Assembly (NCBI GenBank): GCA_944989445.1 | Contig: CALYLW010000017.1 | Span: forward strand, 816,001-880,000 | Direction of reading: 5' to 3' | Length of the DNA: 64,000 nt | DNA from: Ampullaceana balthica | Taxonomy: Eukaryota > Mollusca > Gastropoda > Lymnaeidae | Shown: piece by piece, positions 45,754 through 56,953 of the stretch | Numbering within the stretch: the stretch's first letter is position 1 | Layout: the number at the start of each line of letters is the position of its first letter | The notes under the pieces: generated by a model | The model's input: the letters and a program-made list of their open reading frames with translations, nothing else | Databases searched by the model: none | What the model was told of the DNA's origin: nothing | Program-made: the position numbers and the translations under genes

Positions 45754-46805
45754 GTGATAAAGCTTTTGAGACTTAAAAGACTCTGTAGTGATGAGGCTGG
45801 CTTTTTGGAGAAAAGTAATCAAATGCTGGATTGTTTTCGAAGGAGGTCATACCCGGAAACGGTTTTAATATCTGCTGTCAATCGAATTAAAGGCATGACA
45901 AGCAGGACACGTTTACATCATCTTTTGTTCTGATCAATGTGATCGATCCAAATTTATTTCAACTTGTCATCCCCATAATTTTAAAGCCCGCCAGGTGATT
46001 CTCAAAAACCGACCAATCCTCACGGCTGACCCTCTAACTCAGCAGGTCTTTAAAAAAAAACTCCTCTTTTTGCTTTCCAGGGAGATAGAATCCTCAGAAA
46101 TATTCTTGTAAGAAGTCACGTTCCCACAATGAAAGCACATATTGAAACAAAATGTTGCAACCGTAACTGTTGCAATACTTGCGATTGAAATTAATAAAAT
46201 TTCTTTTGCTCTTGAAAAATTCATAATAAAAGATGGATTCACTTGCACAAGTCGGAACGTTATTTATGCAATTCTTTGCAAGAGTTGAAATAAAAATTTA
46301 CGTGGGTGAGACAGGTCGTCGTATTGGAGATCGGTTTAGAGAACACCTTCAAAATATAAATAAACAGGCTCAATGTTCTGTGTCTAAACATTTCAACAGT
46401 GTTGACCATGACGGCATTTCAGATATTGCAGTAACTGGTATTTTATATGAAAGCAATACGCATGATATAATCTACATGGAAAATAGACTTATAAAACGAT
46501 TTGGTACGTTGGCTCTATATGGAATTAACCAAATTCATAATTTTACCTAACTGCAGAATCTTTTTCCCGTTGTGGTTTTCAATGTAACTTTAGATACTTC
46601 CTCCTATTTTCTAAATTCTTTTTCCTTGTTTGTTTTTGTTTTTCCTTTCTTTTTATTTTACATAAATATTTTATGATATTATATGTTTTAAGAATTTAAA
46701 CATTACTTATATAAGTACGTATTTTATGTTAATGTACTGATGAAGGCATTAGCCGAAACGTCTACTGTTGTTAGTTTAAAAATAAAGCTCAAATTTATTG
46801 TTTTC
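45754..46805 (+). mobile_element. Penelope-like element, 3' part with GIY-YIG domain, frameshifted
   Basis: Consecutive frames read 'LCSDEAGFLEKSNQMLDCFR', 'RSYPETVLISAVNRIKGM', 'HPHNFKARQVILKNRPIL', then a cysteine-rich linker 'CCNRNCCNTCD'. From 46302 follows 'IYVGETGRRIGDRFREHLQ', the GIY-YIG nuclease core of Penelope-like retroelements. Stops and at least three shifts separate them, so the copy is dead and lacks most of the RT. The tail has 'gatgaaggcattagccgaaacgtc' (46739-46762) and an AATAAA near 46783. Confidence 0.88.
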
Positions 46806-46924
46806 ACTGCACAATTTGTTTGTGTATTTTGTATTTTATTCAAAGCTCGAACAGACAGGAAAGATATTTCAAATATATAAACGTAATTTTTCCCATAAGG
46901 AAATTGAGTTTTTAAAAAACACTC

Positions 46925-47341
46925 ATTTTAAAATCCTTTATATTAACTTGTGGCGTCTGCTTGATTGCTTGATGCCTTGCTTGATTGCCGAAAAACGTTG
47001 GATCAATTTTTAACCCACTTCTTTGTATGCTAGCGAGCTGAAATTTTGCAGGCAGACTCGTGCCGACGATCAAAATTATCTTTCAAAATTTCAGATCGAT
47101 CGACTGTATTGTAAATAAATTAATGAATTTTTAGATTATCTCTATTTATCTCTTAGTAGCATGTTAATTTTCGTGCTAGAGTGTCCCGGTGCGTATTATA
47201 TTGAACAACCTTTTTGATACTTTCCTGTCGCGCGGTGCGGTGCGTATTATATTGACGATACTTTTTAAAAATATATTCCCGATCTGTAAATGTTAATGTA
47301 GTAATCTCTAGTCTGTCTCGGGGTGCGCACTATACCAAACA
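46925..47341 (+). repeat. Helitron internal-repeat fragment
   Basis: It matches 22616-23060 on the same strand ('ttgattgcttg', 'gctgaaattttgcaggcag', 'ggtgcgtattatattgaac'). The Helitron at 47342 is inserted at its end. Confidence 0.8.
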
Positions 47342-48191
47342 TCTTTATATATATAAGCCGCATTTGTTGTCTGTCTGTTCCCTAATAACTCAAGATCCAG
47401 ACAACCAAATAACGTGAAATTTGGTACACGTACACAAAATTATACCGGAAAGGTTATTAAACAGGTTTCGTTCCTTATATATAAGATACTGGGGCCCGGG
47501 GGCCCAAAATGTAGTTTTTCCCTATATGAGCTATATAAAATAAAAATTATTGAAAATTAAGACGTAAAATAATGACGCAAATTAATAAACATTTTGGTGT
47601 CGAGATTAACAAGAAGGCGATTATGGCCATAAAATATTTTTGTTGTTGTTGTTGCTTTGTTGTTGTTGCTTTTGTTGTTGTAGTTGTTGTTTTGTTGTTG
47701 TTGCTTTGTTGTTGTTGCTGTTGTTGTTGTAGTTGTTGTTGTTTTGTTGTTGCTTTGTTATTGTTTTGTTGTTGATGTTTTTGTTGTTGTTTTGTTTTTG
47801 TTGTTGTTGCTGTTGTTGTTTTTGTTGTTGTTGCTGTTGTTGTTGCTTTTGTGTTGTTTTTGTTGTTGTTGCTGTTGTTGCTGTTGTTGCTTTTGTGTTG
47901 TTTTTGCTGTTGTTGTTGTTGTCCACATCCCTTGCCCTGCGTCGTCAATGTCCTTCATGTTGTTGTTGCTTTGTTGTTGTTGCTGTTGTAGTTGTTGTTT
48001 TGTTGTTGTTGCTTTGTTGTTGTTGCTGTTGTTGTTGTAGTTGTTGTTTTGTTGTTTTTGTTGTTGTTTTGTTTTTGTTGTTTTGTTGCTGTTGCTGTTT
48101 CTGTTGTTGTTTTTGTCGTTGTTGCTGTTGTTGTTTTTGTTGTTGTTGCTGTTGTTGTTAAACCCGGGCGAAGCCGGGTACTTGCCCCTAG
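47342..48191 (+). mobile_element. Helitron of a second family carrying a huge (GTT)n tract, 850 bp
   Basis: It starts TCTTTATATATATAAGCCGC after A. It ends with hairpin ACCCGG-GCGAAG-CCGGGT (48162-48179), a short spacer, and CTAG (48188-48191) followed by T. About 530 bp (47636-48160) consists of GTT triplets interrupted by GCT and TTT. The apparent poly-Leu/Val/Cys or poly-Gln/Asn frames are products of this tract. Confidence 0.88.
47636..48160. repeat. (GTT)n-rich triplet repeat
   Basis: Near-continuous GTT/GCT/TTT triplets with one unique interruption at about 47920-47958 ('ccacatcccttgccctgcgt'). Confidence 0.97.
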
Positions 48192-49100
48192 TGTTGTTAT
48201 AACCCTTTTCAAATCAAGTTGAAATTTAGAAGGCAGACTGTAGTAAAAATAATTTACTAAAAATCCTTTATATATGAGTCATAGCTACAATTTTGGATTT
48301 TTGGATTGTCGTGCGAATGATATGTCTCGTAAATAAAGCATTTATAGTCAAAAACTTTTGTTTTTTTAAAGAGATTGTTTAAAAAATCCTTTATATTAAC
48401 TCGTGGCGTCCGCTTGATGCCTTCCTTACTGGATTGTTTGCCGAAAAAATGTTGGATCGATTGTTAAACTTATTTTAATTTCACAAACCATTTGGCAAAA
48501 AAACATCTATATAAATTATTTGAAATTTTAAAAATTATTTTAGACGTGGACTTGTGCAGTGTACTTTCAGATTAGAACGTAATATATTAATTAAATGACC
48601 AGATGTGATTATTTGGATAAGTGAGTTGGAACACAAGAAGATCAAGGTAGTCCACACAAAAGGGCACGGGTGTAGTATGGTTGTTGAGAACTTGTTTTCC
48701 TTTGGAATACTGAGATTTGAGTGGCAGTGCAATCGAAAGGTAATCGGCTCTGGTCTCTATATAAAATAACAATGTATTTCAAATTAAAACATTGTACATT
48801 TTTTTTTAATCATTGAAGTTTGGCTTCGGTCTTCAGCAAGGTTCGATTTATTCACGGGTAAGTTCGGTTTTGAATTCGGTCACCTTAAGGGTTTGAGCCC
48901 AGTGTTGTCGGCTCAGGTTTGATTCGACTGACATCTGTTGTTTGTATGACGTGTTTCCCAAGTGATGATACCTGCGTACGTCACTGTTATGATGGCTAGA
49001 GGACTTCCATTCGTGAAGTTACTTAGTTCTCAGTTTCTGGGGTTGAAAATAAATTACTTAATAATTTTGATGCGTAGTAAAAAAAAAGTTTCCTCGTATC
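48192..49100. other. Intergenic with Helitron scraps
   Basis: 48245-48480 contains two Helitron-repeat words ('aatcctttatatatgagtcatagc', split across units) and 'ttatattaactcgtggcgtc'. Otherwise nothing recognised. Confidence 0.45.
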
Positions 49101-49400
49101 TACTTTGTATAAGATGGTTGACCTTGGTCCGCGTGGCCTCTGAAACGGTAAAAAAAAACACAAGAAAACACCAGGACGTTTGGATTATAACAGCAAAAAC
49201 TTGGTCACAAATTATTTCGGTTTTAAAACTGTCAACGCGGGGATTGCGGCTTATATCCTGGAGAAGTCGTGTCAGCCAATTTCTCTTCACGTGAGAATTG
49301 GTGGGGAAAATGCGTTACGTTATTTTAACTTGACATCTGGAGCAAGGTCTCCCACCAATAGATTATGGGCGGTTTTTGACATAAATGTGTAAAATAAATA
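49100..49400 (+). other. Duplicated block upstream of copy B
   Basis: 'ggttgaccttggtccgcgtggcct' (in parts) and 'taacttgacatctggagcaaggtctccc' recur at 59325-59360 and 59558-59585, upstream of copy C. A 70-residue frame (49180-49392) crosses it, but the corresponding region upstream of C is not open, so I do not call a gene. Confidence 0.5.
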
Positions 49401-50089
49401 GAAGTAAAAAAAAGATTGTTTTAAAAAACAATATTCTTACAAGCGAACTAAAAAGAAGAAAAGTTTTTTTTCCATTTTCTGGATTGATAAAAAATTCAAA
49501 CTTATATGCTCAAGTACTATGATGTAATATGAATAAAAACGTGGGCGGGTGCTTTTTAGGCGTTTGGCTATAATGATTAGGGTTTACAAATGACGAGTAA
49601 GAAAATGATTGAATTGGATTAGTTAATTTGCAGCAGCCTAGCAGCCCGTGATCCACCCCAAATATTCTATCAACAACAAAGGGAAACAATTATCAACAAA
49701 TCCTTCTCCCGGAAAGTGAACCCGCCTTTATTATACCGGTACCCTTATACATCTTACCCCAGGATGACCATTTCATACAAAGCTTTGAACTTTTTACCCA
49801 TTTATGCAATACGAATAGGCCATATATGACATAAATCCAACAGATAGTGATATTTATCCCAATCTCCACCATTCATGAATTTCGGAAGAAAGGGACGAGA
49901 TACTTTAAGATTTAATGTATACGAAAGGTCATATTTGTAATTTCTGAACCATTGATTCCATCCCCCTGTTAATTTCTCGCGATTCCTTAAAAAGTTATTA
50001 AGTCCATTTTAAAGGGTTGGTAACAATCACAATTCAATCACACATGCATTTACGAAGAAATGTCACAAATCTCGGCCACGTATGAGTTT

Positions 50090-50665
50090 TGAGAGTCCTT
50101 GTGTTGCTAAGGAGTATTTAGGACATACAAGGTCATACAGTACTCTCCAACAGTTGCCCTCTTTCACTACTGAGCTAAAGAGTATTTAGGACACACAAGG
50201 AAGGCCATACAGTGCTTTCCAACAGTTGCACTCTTTCACCACTGAGCTAAGGAGTATTTAGGACACACAAGGAAGGCCATACAGTGCTTTCCAACAGTTG
50301 CACTCTTTCACCACTGAGCTAAGGAGTATTTAGGACACACAAGACCATACAGTGCTTTCCAACAGTTGCACTCTTTCACCACTGAGCTAAGGAGTATTTA
50401 GGACACACAAGGCCATACAGTGCTTTCCAACAGTTGCACTCTTTCACCACTGAGCTAAGGAGTATTTAGGACACACAAGACCATACAGTGCTTTCCAACA
50501 GTTGCACTCTTTCACCACTGAGCTAAGGAGTATTTAGGACACACAAGACCATACAGTGCTTTCCAACAGTTGCACTCTTTCACCACTGAGCTAAGGAGTA
50601 TTTAGGACACACAAGACCATACAGTGCTTTCCAACAGTTGATCTCTTTCACCACTGAGCTCTGCA
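50090..50665. repeat. 68/72-bp minisatellite built on a tRNA-like SINE head
   Basis: About eight tandem units of 'ctaaggagtatttaggacac' ... 'gcactctttcaccactgag'. Most are 68 bp, with early ones 72 bp because of an extra 4 bp. On the minus strand each unit contains 'TTAGCTCAGTGGTGAAAGAG', a good tRNA box A. The units are almost identical, which implies recent expansion. Confidence 0.95.
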
Positions 50666-51223
50666 ACCTAAAAAAAAACATCCACCTCTTTTTATGGCTG
50701 GTTCATTCACCTTACTGCAGTCGGCTGATCTCATTAACGGAACTGTGTAACTACATCGTGGCATAAGAAAAGCAGACAATTAATTAAACTGAAATTTAAA
50801 CTCGCATTACGGGAATTCGCTTATTCGCAATTTATGTTTTTTTAATTATTTTTAATATTTTTATGCTTATGAATTTAACGTTCAAAGCAGTTTTTATAAC
50901 ATTCTTAAGCGTCCACAATTATTTCTACTAAAATATCTACATTTTTATACATGATTTCAAACAAATGTCTGGCAACCTTGGTATCTTAATTTTAAAAAAT
51001 CTATACAATTTCTACCAGTGTTCGAAATAAAATCATCCACTTATGTATTGAAACTGAAAGTGATTGTTTATGTTTTTGTGAATATTCATTGTCCATCTCA
51101 AAATGACTTTAAATTATTACTTACAATAAATTCCATATCGCGTTTGCGTTGTCTTATTTGTTGTGTAGAGTTATGATTGGCCTTCAAAGTATATGAAACG
51201 AAGAAAATTATTTATATAACATA
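50666..51223. other. Intergenic; block shared with the flank of copy C
   Basis: 50690-50800 ('tggctggttcattcacc', 'cagtcggctgatctcattaa', 'gacaattaatta') aligns with 61870-61970, part of the duplicated upstream region. The rest is AT-rich. Confidence 0.5.
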
Positions 51224-51921
51224 CTAGCTGGGGTACCCGGCATTGAACGATTTAACAAATAATAAACGGATTCAACAAAAAAAAAGAATAGAATTCCACA
51301 CCGTTGGACCTAGGGTGCTGAAATTTTGCATGGAACCATCATTTGACCCGGGACAGTTCATAGGCTATGTTTCAACGCCAGGTGACCACCCCTAGGGTAA
51401 CCTAACCCTACTCAGGGTCACCTTGATTTACTATTCTGTTTATTGATGCTAAGAAGTGTGAATTAAATACAACTATTTATTAGTTGTTCAGAAAAATAAA
51501 TGAAATTAATCTCTTTATTTCTCAAGATCTTAGAAAAATTGAATGGAGGATAAAATATTAAACATTACACGAAAAAGACATTTGGTGCCCCCGGCCCCGA
51601 AGAAATGGGCAATATGATTTCAGTGCACTGTAGTATTTTAATAGAGGCTCTAACGTACTTATATATCAAGTTTGGTCAAGAATCATTCATTTACACAGTA
51701 GCTAATGCTAAAACTAATCTTTATATAGCTCATATAACCAAAAAAGCAACATAATTGGCCCCCTTACCCTAGGGGGGTGGTCACCTGGGGTTGAAACATA
51801 GCCTATGACCTGTCACAGGTCGAATGAGGGTCCCATGCAAAATATCAGCCCCCTAGGTCCAACGGTGTGGAATTCTATGGGTAACAAACAAACAAACAAA
51901 CTTTCATCTTTATATATTGGA
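51224..51921 (-). mobile_element. Helitron of a third family with long internal inverted repeat, 698 bp
   Basis: On the minus strand it starts TCCAATATATAAAGATGAAAG after A and ends 'gccgggtaccccagCTAG' before T. The 5' arm of the terminal hairpin is mutated. Inside, 51293-51410 and 51775-51880 are inverted copies about 105-115 bp long with few mismatches ('ttccacaccgttggacctag', 'ataggctatgtttcaac'). No coding capacity. Confidence 0.82.
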
Positions 51922-52194
51922 TAATTAATTGAATTTAGATTAAATTGTATAATAACCCCAAAGACAATTCTTTAGTGTATTTACTTGTTTTTACTTAAAG
52001 AAATTAAGAAGAATCAATGAACTTTTACTTTACTCAAATAAGCTTTCTTAAACAATTAAAATGTTTCAGTTGTTTTTGTTTTTTCATAATGTTTACGATA
52101 GTATTTACATGCATTTATAAGCTAACGAAACGCCGATAAACCGGCAGTACGGCAAAGGGACAGCGCAACCCAGTTTTCAAGTTGGTGAGGACTT

Positions 52195-52341
52195 TAGAAG
52201 AATTCATCAAATGTCATCTTTGACAGTCATTTTGAAACCACCTTATTACCTTGTTACCGTGACTGTCGTGCATCTGTCAGCCAATCCCAACCCGAGAAAA
52301 ATAACCAAAAGTTCGCTTCCCTGTCCGAGGCTCCTATAAAA
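52195..52341 (+). promoter_or_regulatory. Promoter of Kunitz-like copy B with TATA box
   Basis: TATAAAA at 52335-52341. The upstream words 'tgtcatctttgacagtcatttt' (in parts) and 'agccaatcccaa' align with copies A and C. Downstream, 'catggagatgtcccag' and 'gagttatccagcat' are shared with copy C. Confidence 0.8.
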
Positions 52342-52364
52342 CATGGAGATGTCCCAGAGGAGTT

Positions 52365-52428
52365 ATCCAGCATCTCCCAACACTCGGACAAACATCTCTT
52401 GACTTGAGACGAAACCTGATCAGAATAA
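52365..52428 (+). other. Noncoding exon 1 of Kunitz-like copy B
   Basis: It starts about 30 bp after the TATA box (estimated) and ends before gtgagt at 52429. It corresponds to the exon ending at 38907 in A and 63373 in C. Confidence 0.6.
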
Positions 52429-52907
52429 GTGAGTATTTAATCACTTTCATGCAATGTGTCCAACAATGTTACACACGTTAATAGTCTTTGTAAATTGGTT
52501 AATTTTGCATAAAACCCTTATGTTGTATTGAAGGGGGGGGATTAGATCGAAAAAAATCTACTACGTTCTTCTGTTGAAAATTTAAATATTGTTGCATGTG
52601 TCAATAATATAATGATAGCAATTTACATTTAAATATTTAACAAATAAATGTTTAAACAATTTTTTTAAATAATAAATGAGGGCATCATTTTACATAAGTG
52701 AAATGACGGTCAAAATAAGTTTTGAATAGTGCGTCAATATGTGTCCTTATTCTTTCTGTGTGTATTTGTTCGTTGAGGGGTTTAACCATCCTGAAACCGA
52801 AGTCTCATATATTCTGTTCCAGTCCAACATTCATATTACCTTGTTAAAATCTGTGCTGTTGTTTCATTTGAATGTTGTCATGTTGTTGTTTTGTATTACA
52901 GAATAAC

Positions 52908-54436
52908 ATGGCTTTAATTGCTGTCTTGGTTTGTGCTCTTCTACTTGGTAAGTTGATATAAATATGTGGCGTGATTATTTTATATAACAATTAAATACAT
53001 TTACTTATAAAATACTGAAGTATTCTTGTATGCATTTGGTCTGTCTCGTATTTTTTTCGAAAAATTAAAATGTAAACTGATTAAATGAATTGCCGGATCT
53101 TTGAAATAACTCTGGATTTTGGAATTCAAGATGAAATCATTGAATGGAGGACAAAATTCTTTGGTTCACTTGCCTAAGCAGCCCATTTTATAAATAAAAT
53201 TTTTATGAAAACTGTTAATATATATATCCGCTTAGATGTGTATTTTCCACCTACAAAACTTATAAAATTTCTTTAAGCTATATAAAAAAAATATGTGGAC
53301 GCGGTGGTCGAGTGGCAGCGCACTGGACTGTCGTACCGATGGTCACGGGTTCGAATCCTTGTGAAGGCAAGGGTTTGTTCCCGGGGCCTAGGGCGTCCCT
53401 GAGTCACCCCGCTCCGAATGGGTACCTAACACTGTAGTGTTAGGCGGCTGGGTAATGCGTGGAACCCACAAAGCCGTGGCCTGTGAACGCTGCATCACTT
53501 GCCAACAGATCATATGTCATGGTCTGTGGACGCAACTATCTTCTGCATAATGGGAGCGTCTGTATAGATAACATAAGATAAGATGTGTATTTTAAATGAA
53601 GAAAATGAATGTATGTTTTCTTCTCATTTCAGCCGTTCCCTCTTTCCAGCAGCCACAAGGGGTAAAATAAATTATTGAGGAATTTATATAACTTTTACCT
53701 GTGTACATGAGATTAAATTAGGGTGGAGAAAATAGTGATTGGTGCTAATGACAAAAAAGAGAGACTGGAGTATACATAGAGACTTCAACGTGTTTTTTTT
53801 TAAATTGTGTTGTTGTTGATAAGTCGAGGTCCTTCATCAAAATATTTAAAAAAGAAAAATAATCAACTAGCTATTTCTTATACATAACAATTCTAGCCAA
53901 TGTAAGACAACAGTTAAGCCTTAAACATAATGATCAATGTTTCTGTTCTTCAAAATTTCAGGGGTATGTTGGCAATGGCCCATCAAGAGGAGGAAGAGGT
54001 AGGTCGAATCTGCGTGTCTTTTCTTTATGTAAATGATCCTCACTTGAAAATAATTCACACCCTTTTTTTTTAAAATATAATTTTTAAACTATTTTTTAAT
54101 TTGAGCGTCTTTTTCTTAGTTAGCCTACATTGTGCCATAACTGAATAAACTGTATGTGTTAATTGTTTGAAAAACATAAATTATTGTAAAAACAATGACA
54201 CGCGTAGTTTGATCTCTCCACCAACAGGTAACTGTGGTTACCTGACCCCCAACTGCCTTGCCAGCCCTGGTGAGTACAACACGGTCTTCGTCTACACTTT
54301 CGACACCAAGGCCCAATCCTGTGTCAAGGTCAGCGTCTACAACACTTGTGCCAACGGTTACGGCGCCTCCAGCAACATTTTCCAGACCCTCCAGGCGTGC
54401 AACACAGCATGCAACTACAACAACAGAGGATATTAA
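52908..54436 (+). CDS. Secreted Kunitz-like protein, copy B, 104 aa, 4 coding exons
   Basis: Coding exons 52908-52947, 53633-53661, 53962-53998, 54228-54436 total 315 nt in frame to TAA. The signal peptide 'MALIAVLVCALLLAV' is cleaved probably near the 'PSFQQ' segment shared with copy A. Between signal and domain there is only a short Gly/Arg-rich linker ('GYVGNGPSRGGRG'). The four-cysteine exon of copy A is absent, so this is the minimal form. The six-cysteine domain has spacing 6-21-8-16-3. The last exon has the same 209-nt length as in A and differs at about ten positions, whereas the introns share little. Same likely role as copy A: an extracellular Kunitz-like inhibitor or structural peptide. 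AATAAA at 54607. Confidence 0.87.
53297..53584 (+). mobile_element. tRNA-derived SINE in an intron of copy B
   Basis: RNA polymerase III box A TGGTCGAGTGG (53305-53315) and box B GGTTCGAATCC (53348-53358) lie in a Leu/Ser-type tRNA-like head. A body of about 200 bp follows, and the element ends in an 'agataacataagataagat' tail. The last 50 bp recur at 58838-58892, and a rearranged relative is at 57272-57470. Confidence 0.88.
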
Positions 54437-54612
54437 GAGCCGATTTCTCACGTTTTCAGTGTGACCCCAGAGTATTCTTTTTGGAAAATAGTAATGAAAA
54501 ACCTTTTTTTTTGTAATGCTGATTCAATGTGTTCACTGTTCATTGCTCATTATTCATATTGCGGTTAGCTCAATATTTTTAAAAATTAATTTTATAACGA
54601 TAGGAAAATAAA

Positions 54613-55199
54613 TATTGAACTTATCTCATCGCTTAAATTTGCATGTAAATCTAAATTAATGTGATGAACAACAGCGTTATTTCTTTCACATGGAAACCCA
54701 ACCTATTATAAAATATTGTTTGAGGCTAAAAATGTATTTCTAAGGCATGAATGAGTGATTGTTTAATCTCTATTGTTATATAGTAGTATAAGATTGTATG
54801 AGGTACTGTTCCTTAGTGAGTGCGTCGTCGAGAGACGCATGCTGACCTCGTCACGTGCTCTATTTGCAAACTCTCCAAATGATGTTTGTGATGAAAAGTG
54901 TCAACAAAATAAAACAACTCTGCAAATAAATCTCAAATATAAAATTTCAAAATGTTTTCGTTTTCAGTTTATTTCGTATGTTTGTTTACAAATCAGTGGC
55001 AGCACCTTCACTTCACGGCCGAATGGCTGGATAAGTTATGAACACGACTACAGATATAAATAGCCATTCGAGTAATGTGTTCATGTTAGGAAATATCTTT
55101 GCGATAACTTTAAGTCTGTTTGAGCAAGGAGCTGTCGCCAGGCAACTGCAGTTTGGTATTGTGGAGAGCACAATATGAACAATTAAAAATAACTTAAAA
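54613..55199. other. 3' flank of copy B
   Basis: AT-rich sequence. A 96-residue frame at 54773 has no recognisable motif. No further gene. Confidence 0.4.
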
Positions 55200-55640
55200 C
55201 ACAAAGTTTTTGACTATAAACTATAAATCCTTTATATACGAGACATAACTAAAAGTATGTTCATTATAAAACGCATCGCACGACAATCCAAAAATTTAGT
55301 TATGTCTCATATATAAAGGATTTATAGTAATAAAAAATCTACTACAGCTTGCCTGCTAAATTTAAGCTCGATTTCATCAAGGGGAAAGGTTTATAAAAAC
55401 ATGTTTAACATAATGCGCACCGCGCGACAGACCAGCATAAACATTCACAGATCGGGAATATATTTTTTTAAAGTATCGTCACTATAATACGCACCGCACC
55501 GCGCGACAGAAAAATATTTAAAAGGTTGTTCAATATAATACGCACCGCGACAGTCTAACACACAAAAAATTACATGCTACATAGAGATAATCTTAAAATT
55601 CATTAATTTAACTACAGTACATTCCAACACGACCTTGCTG
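55200..55640 (-). repeat. Helitron internal-repeat fragment
   Basis: The reverse complement matches 22616-23110 and 46925-47341 ('gcgcgacag', 'cagatcgggaatatattt', 'aatataatacgcaccg'). No termini. Confidence 0.8.
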
Positions 55641-56127
55641 GAACTGTGAAATGAACAAATACTTTTTTAAACTCTTTACATAAAAAAGGAATGTCTACTA
55701 GATTCCTTCTTAATCCGAGCCGCCACTGATAGAGATTAAAGCTGCTTCAGGAGGAAGGTTCAAGATTTTTGGTTTATGGCTTTGTCTTAGGATTTTCTAG
55801 GGATCAAATTTTTTTTGTTTAATTTTAAACAAAGATTGCACCAATTTTTGTTTTCAGATACCTTTAAAACACATGATTTCTGATTAGAATTAATATGTGA
55901 ATTCAACGCATAGTCGTAGATTGGCGTGCCTGAAATATGGGTTTAGCCTGAAGTTTCATACGAAACCCGCTGAGTCAAAAACACAAGTGTAAACCGTCAA
56001 AAGCCAACTTAAAGGCTCTGAAAAAAATAAAGGTCAGAATGTATACATAATTGTTTTTTAAGTTAGCCAGGATGCATAAGGAAGACAAATTACTGTTTAC
56101 TTTCAAGACAGTTTAAGCCATGTAGAC

Positions 56128-56294
56128 CAGGGCTTCTCACACTTTTTAATATGCTGGACCGGCAGGAATTTTGTCCATTGTACCAGGCAGCTGTGCACTA
56201 TTTTTTCTGCACTGACAGTTTTTTATGTCCTTTTTTGAGAACTTCTGCGGACCGGTGGTGGATGACCCACGGACCACCACTTTGAGAAGCACTG
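56128..56294. mobile_element. hAT MITE, sister of 1426-1613
   Basis: Ends CAGGGCTTCTCACAC and TTTGAGAAGCACTG with a perfect 8-bp duplication ATGTAGAC (56120-56127 and 56295-56302). The interior is closely similar to the copy at 1426. Confidence 0.92.
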
Positions 56295-56953
56295 ATGTAG
56301 ACGGTGCGACAGATAGTCATACTTATAATAATTGGCAATAGTTCAAGCGAATGTTAACACTAAGTACAGGAATGGCTCGTTTCATTAAATTACAGAAGAA
56401 CGTTTGAGAATTATTCCAACGAGACCAACAGAAATTTGTTACAAGAGGGAGACTGGGAACATCATAATAACTGCAGTAGTGCTCTGATAAATGAGGATTT
56501 TTTAAAGATGATTTTTAAAATAACAACACTTTTCACTCTTAATGAAGCTTTCTTTATTTTTTAAAATATTTTTTTTCCTAAAAAATACCATTCATAGTCC
56601 TTTCTTGAGAACCACCTGAAACGACATTCGTTAAAAAAGCTATGCAAGAAACAAAGTCCCATTGTTGGCACGAGTATCTTTTTTTATTACTTAATGTGAG
56701 CTTCGATTAAATATATAAATAAATAAATGATTAAATCTTAAATCAAAGAACATTTTAAAGATCCCTTTTTTTAAAATGGGCAAAACAGAAGGAAATAATG
56801 TTTTGATTAAAAGTCTTTAAGGTTTGGTAATGTAGTATGCTTGAAACTGGACATTGTTTACAGCCATTGTAATATGGTTGGAAGAGGGGGTGGGGGGTAT
56901 AAATTTTTTTTTAAAAATAATAAATGACGATGGTGGTGAAGTATGACTGCATG

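Noticed and set aside
47547..48222. Long poly-Leu/Val/Cys and poly-Gln/Asn open frames
   Set aside because: They are readings of the GTT triplet tract inside a Helitron, open in several frames on both strands.
49180..49392. 70-residue frame upstream of copy B
   Set aside because: Part of the sequence is duplicated upstream of copy C without an open frame, and no motif or promoter supports it.
54773..55063. 96-residue frame after copy B
   Set aside because: No recognisable domain, no splice or promoter support, and downstream of a likely polyadenylation signal.
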